From positions 620,001 through 684,000 of the forward strand of contig NZ_CP054585.1 in assembly GCF_003721435.2 (NCBI RefSeq): a stretch of DNA of 64,000 bases, in the 5' to 3' direction. This document shows positions 8,292-15,173 of the stretch, in pieces. This stretch comes from Halorubrum sp. CBA1229. Lineage in GTDB: Archaea; Halobacteriota; Halobacteria; Halobacteriales; Haloferacaceae. Positions within the stretch are counted from its first letter, which is position 1. Each line of letters opens with the position of its first letter. The position numbers and the translations under genes were made by a program. Under the pieces are notes generated by a model. That model searched no databases, was not told the DNA's origin, and saw nothing but the letters and a program-made list of their open reading frames with translations.

Positions 8292-8465
8292 CTACTCCTC
8301 GACGCGCTCGTACACCTCACCGGTCGTCTCGACGAGCCGGCCGATGGGGACGTTGATGCCGAGGCGCTTGCGAGCGAAGACGGCCATCGGGAACAGCGAG
8401 ATACCGATCGCGACGGTCGCTTGGTGGATCCCGAAGAGGGCCGCCGAACGGATGCGGTCGAACAT
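8292..8465 (-). CDS. small single-helix membrane protein
   Basis: 57 residues beginning MFDRIRSAALFGIHQ. One hydrophobic helix spans about residues 10-33 (LFGIHQATVAIGISLFPMAVF), followed by a basic stretch (ARKRLG) and an acidic tail ending EVYERVEE, which suggests an N-out/C-in anchor. I do not recognise a function. The ATG at 8465 is preceded at about 30 bases by a strong TATA box (TTTATATAC on the minus strand), so this short gene is probably expressed from a leaderless mRNA. The longer in-frame upstream extension has no supporting signals. Confidence 0.6.
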   Translation of the reverse strand: MFDRIRSAALFGIHQATVAIGISLFPMAVFARKRLGINVPIGRLVETTGEVYERVEE

Positions 8466-8782
8466 GGATCTTCGAACGACCGGAACGGAGGTGTATATAA
8501 ATACTTTCCGGGGGACGGGTTTCGAGTACCCCGACGCTGTCATGCGATTTCGAGTCGTAGATTAACGATTATGAAATATAATCGGAGGGCTGTCACGATC
8601 GGGATATCCACGGGGGTGTGAACCCCGCTCGTTTCCATAAGTTATGCGTAGCCTTCGCGCCTCGTGCGCCTCGCATCGGGGCGCCGCGGCGGTCCACGTG
8701 AGGGGGTTCGGGACGGCGACGCGGGGCCGCCTCCGACCGCAGACCGAACGGGATTTATCCGGAGCGTCGCGTACGGTGAGAC
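8466..8782. other. intergenic region between divergent genes
   Basis: This 317-bp gap holds two clear promoter boxes: TTTATATAC on the minus strand at 8492-8500 for the small membrane protein, and TTTATC on the plus strand at 8754-8759 for the glycosylase-like gene at 8783. A third A/T-rich stretch (GAAATATAATC, 8573-8583) is followed at about 27 bases by a weak 5-bp hairpin and a short T run, too little to call a gene. Nothing else stands out. Confidence 0.5.
8754..8759 (+). promoter_or_regulatory. TATA box supporting the GTG start at 8783
   Basis: TTTATC is centred 26.5 bases before the GTG at 8783, arguing that the GTG is the true leaderless start of the following gene. Confidence 0.55.
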
Positions 8783-9520
8783 GTGCAGAACGTTACGGAC
8801 CGGACGCGCAACCCCTTCGGGATGCGGCCGGACTGCCGGTCGTTCGTCCCCGGCTACGGCGACGCCAACGCCGACTTCCACGTCGTCGGCGACCACCCCG
8901 GCGTCCACGGCGGCGTCGAGGCGGGCGTCCCGTTCACCGGCGAACCGTGGTCACCCGCGTTCCTCTCGGCGCTGGCCGAGGGAGGACTGATCGCGGGGGT
9001 CGCCGAGGGGACGGCGCCGGACGGGACGGCGGCGACCGGCGAGACCACGGCGGCGACGAGCGACGAGACTGCCGCGGCGAGCGACGGAGGCGGTGAGGGC
9101 GACCCCGTCGCCGAGCCGATCCGCACCGAGCGCACGTACTTTTCGTACCTCCACATGTGTGTGCCAGACGGCGACCCGACCGCGGCGTCGTACGACGACA
9201 TGGAGCGGTTCTTCGACGCGGAGCTGCGCGCGATCGCCGCGCACGTTCTCCTGCCGGTCGGCGCCCGGGCGACCGAGCACGTCCTCGAACAGTACACGGC
9301 GCGGGCGTGGAAGACCGAGGTCGACATGGACGCGCTCCACGGCGAGGAGATCCTCGGCTCCGGGTGGCTCGTCCTCCCGATCAAGGACCCGGCCGAGTGG
9401 GAGGCGGGTGACGCCGACCGGCTCGTCGACGGCCTTCGGGAGCTGCGGTCGACCGACTTCCGTCGCGAGAGCGACCTCGGGCGCTTCATCGCGGGCAGCG
9501 ACCCGTACCTCGTTCGGTGA
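8783..9520 (+). CDS. uracil-DNA glycosylase family protein
   Basis: 245 residues from a GTG start (VQNVTDRTRNPFGMRPDC) that is backed by a TATA box. The N-terminal part PGYGDANADFHVVGDHPGVHGG with GVPFTGEPWS corresponds to the glycosylase-fold opening, where family members have a G-x-x-P-G loop and the bound uracil pocket. HVLLPVGARATEHVL and EEILGSGWLVLPIKDPAEW form the later core strands, the latter where family members carry an H-P motif. A poorly conserved acidic and Ala/Thr-rich insert lies at about 75-115. Haloarchaeal homologues are annotated as uracil-DNA glycosylase family; catalytic activity is not proven, because the standard catalytic residues are not all evident. Confidence 0.7.
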   Translation: MQNVTDRTRNPFGMRPDCRSFVPGYGDANADFHVVGDHPGVHGGVEAGVPFTGEPWSPAFLSALAEGGLIAGVAEGTAPDGTAATGETTAATSDETAAASDGGGEGDPVAEPIRTERTYFSYLHMCVPDGDPTAASYDDMERFFDAELRAIAAHVLLPVGARATEHVLEQYTARAWKTEVDMDALHGEEILGSGWLVLPIKDPAEWEAGDADRLVDGLRELRSTDFRRESDLGRFIAGSDPYLVR

Positions 9521-9736
9521 TCGGTCGGCCTGCGAGGCGCGGATGCGCCGTTTCGACCGCGCGTCGACCACGGGCGCCGTTTCGACCGCACGTCGATCAA
9601 CTAGTCGGATGCGCGTGCGGTTTCCTCCCGCCTCCGGCCCGCGGATCGGTGTATCGAGATCGAATACGCCAGTTCGGTGCCTGATCGTCAGCAATAGCCC
9701 GACTGCGACAGTCATATTTGTCACTACTCCCCGAAT

Positions 9737-9742
9737 TTTATA
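9737..9742 (+). promoter_or_regulatory. orphan TATA box before the hairpin cluster
   Basis: TTTATA within GAATTTTATACC is centred 27 bases before 9766, exactly where the first hairpin begins. No protein start codon in a plausible frame follows it, so the transcript it predicts would be non-coding. Confidence 0.45.
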
Positions 9743-9765
9743 CCGGTCCCCGCTTTTCGTCACCG

Positions 9766-9850
9766 GACGCCCGAACGATCGGGCGTCGGCCGTAGGACTG
9801 GTACTCCATACGGCGGCTTGGTCAGCAGCGGCCCTCACGGGCCGTTTCTC
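9766..9850 (+). ncRNA. candidate small structured RNA with three hairpins
   Basis: Hairpin 1 (9766-9787) pairs GACGCCCGA with TCGGGCGTC around the loop ACGA. Hairpin 2 (9789-9814) pairs GCCGTAGGA with TCC-A-TACGGC, nine pairs with one bulged A and a 7-base loop. Hairpin 3 (9829-9844) pairs CGGCCC with GGGCCG around TCAC and is followed by TTTCTC, a terminator-like end. A TATA box stands 27 bases before hairpin 1. The implied transcript is about 85 nt, non-coding, and lies between convergent genes. No match to a tRNA or to C/D or H/ACA box RNAs is visible. Expression is inferred, not shown. Confidence 0.45.
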
Positions 9851-9919
9851 GTCGAAACGCGTCGAGCGCGCAGCGGCGGCGCCGGCGGCGAGAGCCGACC
9901 GGTGAGGACGGGGGTTGCG

Positions 9920-11134
9920 TCAGTCGGTCGTCAACAGGTCCTCGAGGTACCGCCCGACGTGGTCGTCCATGCGCCGCTTGAACCCGGCTTGCCGCGCGAG
10001 CCGGTCGAGCTCGCGGGAGACGTAGGTGCCGTACTGGACCGCTTTCTTGTCGGCCGTCCGGACCGACTCCGGCACGCGCCCGGCCGCCGCCCGCCGGAGC
10101 GCGACCTTCCGCTCCCCGTCGCTCGCGAGCAGCTCACCCGGCAGCGCGAGCGCGGCCGCGACGACCCGGTCGTCGAGCAGCGGCGCGACCGGCTCGACCC
10201 CGGCCGCGCGGAGCGCGAGCACGTCGCGTTCGAGCTGGTCGGGGAGCGTCCGGACGGTCTCGGTCCGGGCGCCCCGCACGGTGTCGGCCGCGACCCGGTC
10301 GTCGGTCGCGGGATCGACGACCTTGCTGTACCCGCCGAACAGCTCGTCGGCGCCCTGTCCGACTGCGAGCCGGTCGATCCCGTCGGCGGCGGCCGCCTCG
10401 CCCGCGAGGTACAGCGGCACCGCGATCGCGAGGTCCATCGGGTTGCGCCGCTCCGTCGCGTCGGCGACCTCGCGGACCGCGCGCAGCAGCTCGCCGTGGG
10501 TGATCTCGACGACGCGCAGGTCGCGGTCCATCGCCGCGGCCGCCTCGCGGGCGGCCGCGACGTCGTGACACCCCTCGAAGCCGGCGACGTAGCAGGGCGC
10601 GTCCGGGTCGCCGGCCGCGACGAGTCCGGAGTCGACGCCGCCGGAGAAGGCGACCGCGAGCCGGCCGGACCCCCCGGATCTCCCGAGGCCGCCGGACTCC
10701 TCCGCGAGCCCGCCGAGCGCGGCGTCGACCGCGGCGTCGACCGCCGCCTGCGCGGCCTCCGGCTCGGCCGGCGGTCCGTCGGGAAGGGTCCAGACGCGGT
10801 CGACCCCGGCGGCGGACGCGACGCTTCCCGCCGGGACCGGAACCGGGTCGTCGAGGGCGGTCCGGTCGAAGCCCCACGCGCCCGGATCGATCGGTGCGCG
10901 ACCGCTTGCGGCGGCCGAGTCGCCGCCGGTCGCCGAGTCGATCGCCTCGCGCTCGGCGAACAGCGGCTGGCGGCCGAGCGCGTCGCGAACGAGGACCGGT
11001 CCGTCGCGGGCGGGCGGGTCGGCGAGCAGCCCCGCGAATCCGCGCCCGCCGGGGAGGGGATCGCCGTCGCTGAGGGCGTCGCGGACGCGGGCGGGAGGCG
11101 CCCCGCGCAGGTCGGTGGGCGAGGAGCCGGCCAT
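9920..11134 (-). CDS. asparagine-synthetase C-terminal-domain protein (ATP-pyrophosphatase)
   Basis: 404 residues. The ATP-pyrophosphatase loop LAVAFSGGVDSGLVAAG lies at about 170-186, and the second signature VGQGADELFGGYSKV at about 275-290. The domain runs to the C-terminus (DKKAVQYGTYVSRELDRL). The first 140 residues look like a worn remnant of the glutaminase side (FAGLLADPPARDGPVLVRDALGRQPLFAE), with no N-terminal catalytic Cys, so the protein cannot take ammonia from glutamine by the usual route. It would adenylate a carboxylate and couple it to an amine, perhaps free ammonia. It begins 5 bases after the PHP gene ends, so the two form an operon. The true substrate is unknown. Confidence 0.8.
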   Translation of the reverse strand: MAGSSPTDLRGAPPARVRDALSDGDPLPGGRGFAGLLADPPARDGPVLVRDALGRQPLFAEREAIDSATGGDSAAASGRAPIDPGAWGFDRTALDDPVPVPAGSVASAAGVDRVWTLPDGPPAEPEAAQAAVDAAVDAALGGLAEESGGLGRSGGSGRLAVAFSGGVDSGLVAAGDPDAPCYVAGFEGCHDVAAAREAAAAMDRDLRVVEITHGELLRAVREVADATERRNPMDLAIAVPLYLAGEAAAADGIDRLAVGQGADELFGGYSKVVDPATDDRVAADTVRGARTETVRTLPDQLERDVLALRAAGVEPVAPLLDDRVVAAALALPGELLASDGERKVALRRAAAGRVPESVRTADKKAVQYGTYVSRELDRLARQAGFKRRMDDHVGRYLEDLLTTD

Positions 11135-11139
11135 CGTGG

Positions 11140-11823
11140 TCAGCGGAGCGCGTTGAGCGCGCGGAGCGCGCGGCGCTTGGCGCCGCCGCCGAACTGGCGG
11201 AGCGAGACGCGCCACGGGGTCCGCTTCCCGACGACGCTGGTCCGGCCGTCGCGGATCGCGGAGAGGATCGCGTCCGCCGTGGGCTCGTCGGCGTCGACCT
11301 CGGTCACGGCCTGCCCGACCATCTCCGAGATGTGGGCGTCGCTGCCGGCGGTCATCGGGATTCGGTTCCGGAGCGCGAACTTCTCCGCCTGTCGGTTCGA
11401 GCGCCCCGTGAACAGCCGGGAGTTGTACACCTCGAGGGCGTCCGCGCCCGCGAGCTGCTCGTCGGTGATGTGGGCGGCGACGCCGTGGCGGGACTTCTGG
11501 AAGGGGTGGGGGACGACCGCGATCCCGCCCTGGTCGCGGATCCGGTCGAGCGTCTCGTCGAAGGGGAGCCCGCTCTCGACGCGCTCGTCGATGCCGAACG
11601 CGAGCACGTGGCCGACCGCGCAGGTCACCTCCATGCCGACGATGCCGACGAGCCCGTAGTCGGGGGCCTTCTCGGCCGCCTCGAGGCTGGCGTCGATCTC
11701 GTCGTGGTCCGTGACGGCGAGCGCGTCCAACCCGACCGCCGCCGCCTGCTCCAAGAGCAGGTCGATCGGGTCGCGCCCGTCGTAGGACAGCGCGGAATGC
11801 GCGTGGAGCTCGACCGATAGCAC
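11140..11823 (-). CDS. PHP-domain metal-dependent phosphoesterase
   Basis: 227 residues from a GTG start (VLSVELHAHSALSYDGRD). The PHP metal ligands are visible in order: HAHSALSYDG at 7-16, LAVTDHDEID at about 35-44, GMEVTC at about 62-67, VVPHPFQK at about 105-112 and TAGSDAHISE at about 160-169. This matches the YciV/TrpH-like branch that hydrolyses phosphate esters of nucleotides or small molecules. A run of A/T (TTTTTAAG, minus strand) about 26 bases upstream supports the GTG start. It is the first gene of a pair with the asparagine-synthetase-like gene. The pairing suggests a shared metabolite, but none can be named. Confidence 0.85.
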   Translation of the reverse strand: MLSVELHAHSALSYDGRDPIDLLLEQAAAVGLDALAVTDHDEIDASLEAAEKAPDYGLVGIVGMEVTCAVGHVLAFGIDERVESGLPFDETLDRIRDQGGIAVVPHPFQKSRHGVAAHITDEQLAGADALEVYNSRLFTGRSNRQAEKFALRNRIPMTAGSDAHISEMVGQAVTEVDADEPTADAILSAIRDGRTSVVGKRTPWRVSLRQFGGGAKRRALRALNALR

Positions 11824-11916
11824 GCCTCCCGTTTCGGTAGTCGTCTTAAAAAGCGCCCCGGTCCGCCGACGCCGTCAGTCCGAGCGCCGCGCGTGTCTCC
11901 GGCGCCGGCGACGTGG

Positions 11917-12270
11917 TGGTTAAAACCCAGCGCGGCGGCGCGCCTCCGAGCGGCCGCCCTCGGCGGTCGCGAGGAGCCCGCGAGGGAGTCGGTGGTCCGG
12001 AGCGAAGCGGAGGACCACCGACGAGGCTGGGGAGGCGTGAGGTGCGGTTGCGGGTGGGACTCAAAGGGGCAGCTGCGAGGCGGGCGCAGGCGACGTAAGC
12101 ACCACAGGGAGCGAGCAACGCGAGCGACCGAGGAGCGCAACGAGCGTGCGCCCGCCTCGAAGCTGGGGCTTTGGAGGAGTTCGCCGTCGATCAGTCGTCA
12201 GCGACGTATAGCCGAGCGGCTGGGCGTATGCAGGCGATCACCGCCGATCCGAGCGAGGTCATTTATAAAC
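11917..12270 (+). repeat. copy A of a structured non-coding repeat family
   Basis: Non-coding element between the start of the PHP gene and the end of the next minus-strand gene. It begins with TTAAAA, then GCGGCGGCGCG. Stem 1 is GTCGGTGGTCC (11988-11998) with GGACCACCGAC (12012-12022). The conserved block GCTGGGGAGGCGTGAGG follows, then GGGACTCAAAGGGGCAG (12056-12072). Stem 2 is CGAGGCGGGCGCA (12076-12088) with TGCGCCCGCCTCG (12147-12159), and CTGGGGCTTTGGAGG (12163-12177) follows it. It ends with TTTATAAA. Small frames inside it exist but are not consistent between copies. Four more copies lie in this window. Confidence 0.8.
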
Positions 12271-12325
12271 AAACGAACCGATTTCCGGCAAAAGAGTCCA
12301 ACAGCGCACTCTCGCCGACTCTCGT

Positions 12326-12592
12326 TCAGAACGCGCTCTCGCCGACCGTCTCCCGGTAGGTCCCGGTGCCGCGGTGGGCCGTCTCGTCCCACGTCTCGAC
12401 CGCGACGCGGACGCGGGTGTTCAGGGCGTCGTCGGGAGCGCCTTCGATTCGGAGCGTCGAGTCGCCGATGCGGGCGACCGTCTCGCCGCCCGCGTCGCCG
12501 GTGACCATCACCTCGATCACGTCGCCGGGCTCGTAGCTCGGGGTCGAACTCCGGAGCGACCAGCCGGCGAGGAACTTCTCGAAGCGGCTCAT
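12326..12592 (-). CDS. small beta-rich protein downstream of nhaC (OB/TRAM-like)
   Basis: 88 residues (MSRFEKFLAGWSLRSS...). From residue 20 the pattern EPGDVIEVMVTGDAGGETVARIGDSTLRI followed by TRVRVAVETWD looks like the five-strand barrel of TRAM or OB-fold domains, though I cannot assign a family with certainty. Its ATG overlaps the stop of the NhaC antiporter gene by 4 bases (ATGA), so the two are translationally coupled. A nucleic-acid-binding or regulatory role for the antiporter is only a guess. No membrane segment or cysteine is present. Confidence 0.6.
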   Translation of the reverse strand: MSRFEKFLAGWSLRSSTPSYEPGDVIEVMVTGDAGGETVARIGDSTLRIEGAPDDALNTRVRVAVETWDETAHRGTGTYRETVGESAF

Positions 12593-14208
12593 GCGCGCGA
12601 CACCTCCTCGGAGATCCGGTCGGGGATGTACTCCCGCCCGAAGCCGGTGATCGCGGCCAGCAGGAAGACGATCACGAGGAACCAGCCGTGGAAGACGTAC
12701 GGCACGACCTCGACCGGGTTGACGACCATCTCGGGGCCGTACTGCTCGCCGAGCCCGCCCGGTCCGACCATCACCTGATAGCCGACGAGGACGCCGCCGG
12801 CCCACGGGAAGATGTACCCGAGCGCCGAGGTGTTGGCGTCGAGGATGTTCGCGCGCCGGTAGCCGTTGATGTTGAACTTCTCGCCGATGCGCGCGATGTA
12901 CGGCGCGATCGCGATCTCGGCGGCCGTGTTGATCGTGATCATCCCGTTGATCGTCGCCGTGCCGAGGACCATCGTCAGCTCCGCGCGACGGACGTTAGTC
13001 GCGACGGAGTCGAGCAGGAACTCCTGGATCGCCGCAAAGCCGCCGCCGCGGATCATGATCTGCGCCATCGCCACGATCAGCAGGGTCAACACGATGAGCG
13101 GGAAGAAGCCGATCGCCCCGGAGTAGAGGCTCCCGCCCACGCCCGCGGTCTCGCCGACCTGCACGAACGGGAGCGCGGTCGCGGGGGTGGGGTCGGTGGT
13201 CGTGAACACGAGGATGTCGGCGACCGACGAGAGTCCGAAGGCGAGGTTGAACGCGACGGCGACGATGAGCCCCCACGAGATGGCCTCGACGATGTGGCGG
13301 CCCGCGACCGCCGTCGCGATGACGACGCCCATCGAGATCAGGTGGACCAGCCCGGGCGCGGTCGCCGTTTCTCGAAGCGCGGCCGCGCCCTCCAAGCTCG
13401 CGCCCGAGAGGACCGATCCCATGATCAGGTAAGCGACGAAGGCGGGCACCGCGGCGAGGATCGCGTACTTGAACCGCGAGGCGACGACGCCGCCGATGTC
13501 GGCGTCCTGCGTCACCGCGCTCACGATCGTGGTGTCGCTCACGGGCGCGAGGTTGTCGCCGAAGACGGCGCCCGAGAGGATCGCGGCGAACAGCAGCACC
13601 GGGTTCGCGCCGATGAGGACGCCGGCCGGGAAGAACAGCGTCACGAACGCGACGGTCGCGCCGTACCCAGTCCCGATCCCGGTCGCGAGCAGGCCGCAGA
13701 GGACGAACGCGGCCGCGGGGAAGGTGGACGCCCCGACGCTCAGGGCGTCGGCGGCGAAGATGAGCCCCTCGACGAAGCCGCCGACCTGCAGCGTCTCGGC
13801 GAACATGCCGGCCCACAGCCACGCCACGATCGCGGTCGCGGCGACGCGCTGGGTCATCCCCTCGAAGATGGTGTCGGCGTACGTCTTCCAGTCGCCGCGC
13901 ACGAGGAACATCCCGAGGATGGTCCCGACGAGCGCGCCGATGACGAGGCCGTTCGTGTCGCCGATGCCGAGGACACCGCTCTGGACGATCGCCCAGAGGA
14001 TGAAGAAGGCGATCGGTACCGTGCTCGCCCACTTGCCGCCGTAGAAGCTGATCCGGGGCTCGTTCGGCTCCGCCGACTCGTCGCCGAATCCGCCGTCGGC
14101 GACGGGCCTCCGGTCGCCGGGCGACCCGCGGTCGCTCTCGGGCGGGGCGTCGTCCGGTCGTTCGCCGTCAACTCGATCCGCCGAATCGTCGTCTGGTGGG
14201 CCGGTCAT
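12589..14208 (-). CDS. nhaC: NhaC-family Na+/H+ antiporter
   Basis: 539 residues. A charged, disordered N-terminal tail of about 60 residues (DDDSADRVDGERPDDAPPES) is followed by about 12 membrane helices. The NhaC signatures are visible: LIGANPVLLFAAILSGAVFGDNLAPVSDTTIVSAVTQDADIG in the middle, and ATINGMITINTAAEIAIAPYI near residue 425. The SDTT and TQ motifs are characteristic of the family. It exports sodium in exchange for protons, important in a salt-in halophile. It is first in a two-gene unit with the small beta-rich protein. Substrate preference could also include malate/lactate, as in some NhaC relatives. Confidence 0.88.
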   Translation of the reverse strand: MTGPPDDDSADRVDGERPDDAPPESDRGSPGDRRPVADGGFGDESAEPNEPRISFYGGKWASTVPIAFFILWAIVQSGVLGIGDTNGLVIGALVGTILGMFLVRGDWKTYADTIFEGMTQRVAATAIVAWLWAGMFAETLQVGGFVEGLIFAADALSVGASTFPAAAFVLCGLLATGIGTGYGATVAFVTLFFPAGVLIGANPVLLFAAILSGAVFGDNLAPVSDTTIVSAVTQDADIGGVVASRFKYAILAAVPAFVAYLIMGSVLSGASLEGAAALRETATAPGLVHLISMGVVIATAVAGRHIVEAISWGLIVAVAFNLAFGLSSVADILVFTTTDPTPATALPFVQVGETAGVGGSLYSGAIGFFPLIVLTLLIVAMAQIMIRGGGFAAIQEFLLDSVATNVRRAELTMVLGTATINGMITINTAAEIAIAPYIARIGEKFNINGYRRANILDANTSALGYIFPWAGGVLVGYQVMVGPGGLGEQYGPEMVVNPVEVVPYVFHGWFLVIVFLLAAITGFGREYIPDRISEEVSRA

Positions 14209-14562
14209 ATGTCTCTCCTACGCAGGCGGTGACAGACGACCCACCTAAAGCCTCGTTTTTCGCGTCGGCCGTCCGACAGTCGATCGATTTCGGCCGGGAG
14301 GCGGCGCGAGTCACAAGAACACGCTTAAGAGCCCCGACGGCGACAGCACGAACGGGAACAGCACAGCTGCAGATCCGACTCGCCGGGGCCTCTTTCGCCC
14401 GCGGCTTGGGAATGTAGCAGTGCACCGACGCCTCCGGCGTCGCGGCTCGGGCCGATCCGCTCGCGCGGACCGCCCCCTCGGACCCGCTCGACGCGAGCGG
14501 CCGACAGCCGCGCCGCGCGGAGTCGCGGTCACGTTGTGGTTGTGCCGTTCCAATTTCAGATA
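14209..14562. other. gap before rps15: possible long structured leader
   Basis: This 354-bp gap separates the divergent nhaC and rps15 genes. A plus-strand box CTTAAG (14324-14329) predicts a transcript start near 14353, giving rps15 a leader of about 210 bases, unusual where most mRNAs are leaderless. The leader holds three hairpins with 3-base loops: CGACGCC-TCC-GGCGTCG (14426-14442), CCGCTCG-ACG-CGAGCGG (14484-14500) and CCGCG-CCG-CGCGG (14508-14520). No start codon with good context lies in it before 14563. Confidence 0.4.
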
Positions 14563-15033
14563 ATGGCACGAATGCACACGCGCCGTCGCGGTTCGTCCGG
14601 TTCGGACAAGCCGGCGACGGACGAGAACCCGGAGTGGAGCGACGTCGACGCCGAGGACATCGAGTCCCGCGTCGTCGAACTGGCGGAGCAGGGCCACGAC
14701 CCCAGCGTCATCGGCCTCAAGCTCCGTGACGAGGGCGTCAAGGGCGTTCCGGTGCCCGACGTCAAGCTGGCGACCGGCAAGAAGCTCACCGAGATCCTCG
14801 AGGAGCACGACGCCGCCGACGACTACCCCGAGGACCTCCGCAAGCTGATGGAACGCGCCGTCCGCCTCCGCGAGCACATGGCGGAGAACGATCAGGACCA
14901 CCAGAACAAGCGCGCGCTTCAGAACACCGAGTCGAAGATCCGCCGCCTCGCGAACTACTACCGCGGCGACGAAATCGACGAAGAGTTCACGTACACGTAC
15001 GAGCGCGCCGCCGAACTGGTCGGCGACGAGTAG
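14563..15033 (+). CDS. rps15: 30S ribosomal protein S15
   Basis: 156 residues beginning MARMHTRRRGSSGSDKP, the standard start of archaeal/eukaryal S15 (S13e). The S15 core is clear: SVIGLKLRDEGVKGVPVPDVKL in the N-terminal extension and KRALQNTESKIRRLANYYR at about 125-143, which binds 16S rRNA at the central domain. The ATG at 14563 fits the family better than an in-frame upstream start. It is the first gene of a run rps15, recJ-like, pcc1, rps3ae, the last three tightly overlapping. A structured leader may lie upstream. Confidence 0.97.
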   Translation: MARMHTRRRGSSGSDKPATDENPEWSDVDAEDIESRVVELAEQGHDPSVIGLKLRDEGVKGVPVPDVKLATGKKLTEILEEHDAADDYPEDLRKLMERAVRLREHMAENDQDHQNKRALQNTESKIRRLANYYRGDEIDEEFTYTYERAAELVGDE

Positions 15034-15063
15034 CGACGACGTCAGTAGCGACACCGACGAACA

Positions 15064-15097
15064 GACGCGCAACCGAAGACGACGCGCAACCGAAGAC
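15064..15097. repeat. 17-bp tandem duplication
   Basis: GACGCGCAACCGAAGAC is present twice head to tail (15064-15080 and 15081-15097), followed by the first bases of a third unit. It lies in the 140-bp gap after rps15 and is not translated. Confidence 0.75.
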
Positions 15098-15173
15098 GAC
15101 GCGACACGCGACACACACGACGAACAATCCACGACCCGCGAACCGCCCACGACCGCACTCGACACGCCACAAA

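Larger units (their letters stand above)
9521..9919. other. intergenic region with a candidate small RNA
   Basis: Both flanking genes end here (the plus gene at 9520, the minus gene at 9920), so this 399-bp gap needs no promoter for either of them. It still holds a clear TATA box at 9737-9742 and three hairpins between 9766 and 9844 (described separately). Outside 9730-9850 I see no feature. The stretch around 9680-9760 is visibly richer in A/T than its surroundings. Confidence 0.5.

Noticed and set aside
8573-8640. Possible tiny transcript: GAAATATAATC box, weak hairpin and T run
   Set aside because: The stem has only five pairs and the spacing is not convincing.
9818-11659. Open frame of 613 codons on the plus strand
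   Set aside because: It lies opposite the asparagine-synthetase-like and PHP genes, which have clear motifs. High G+C removes stop codons from the shadow frames.
12688-14232. Open frame of 514 codons on the plus strand
   Set aside because: Shadow of the NhaC gene; its product would be an Arg/Asp-rich low-complexity string without any family motif.
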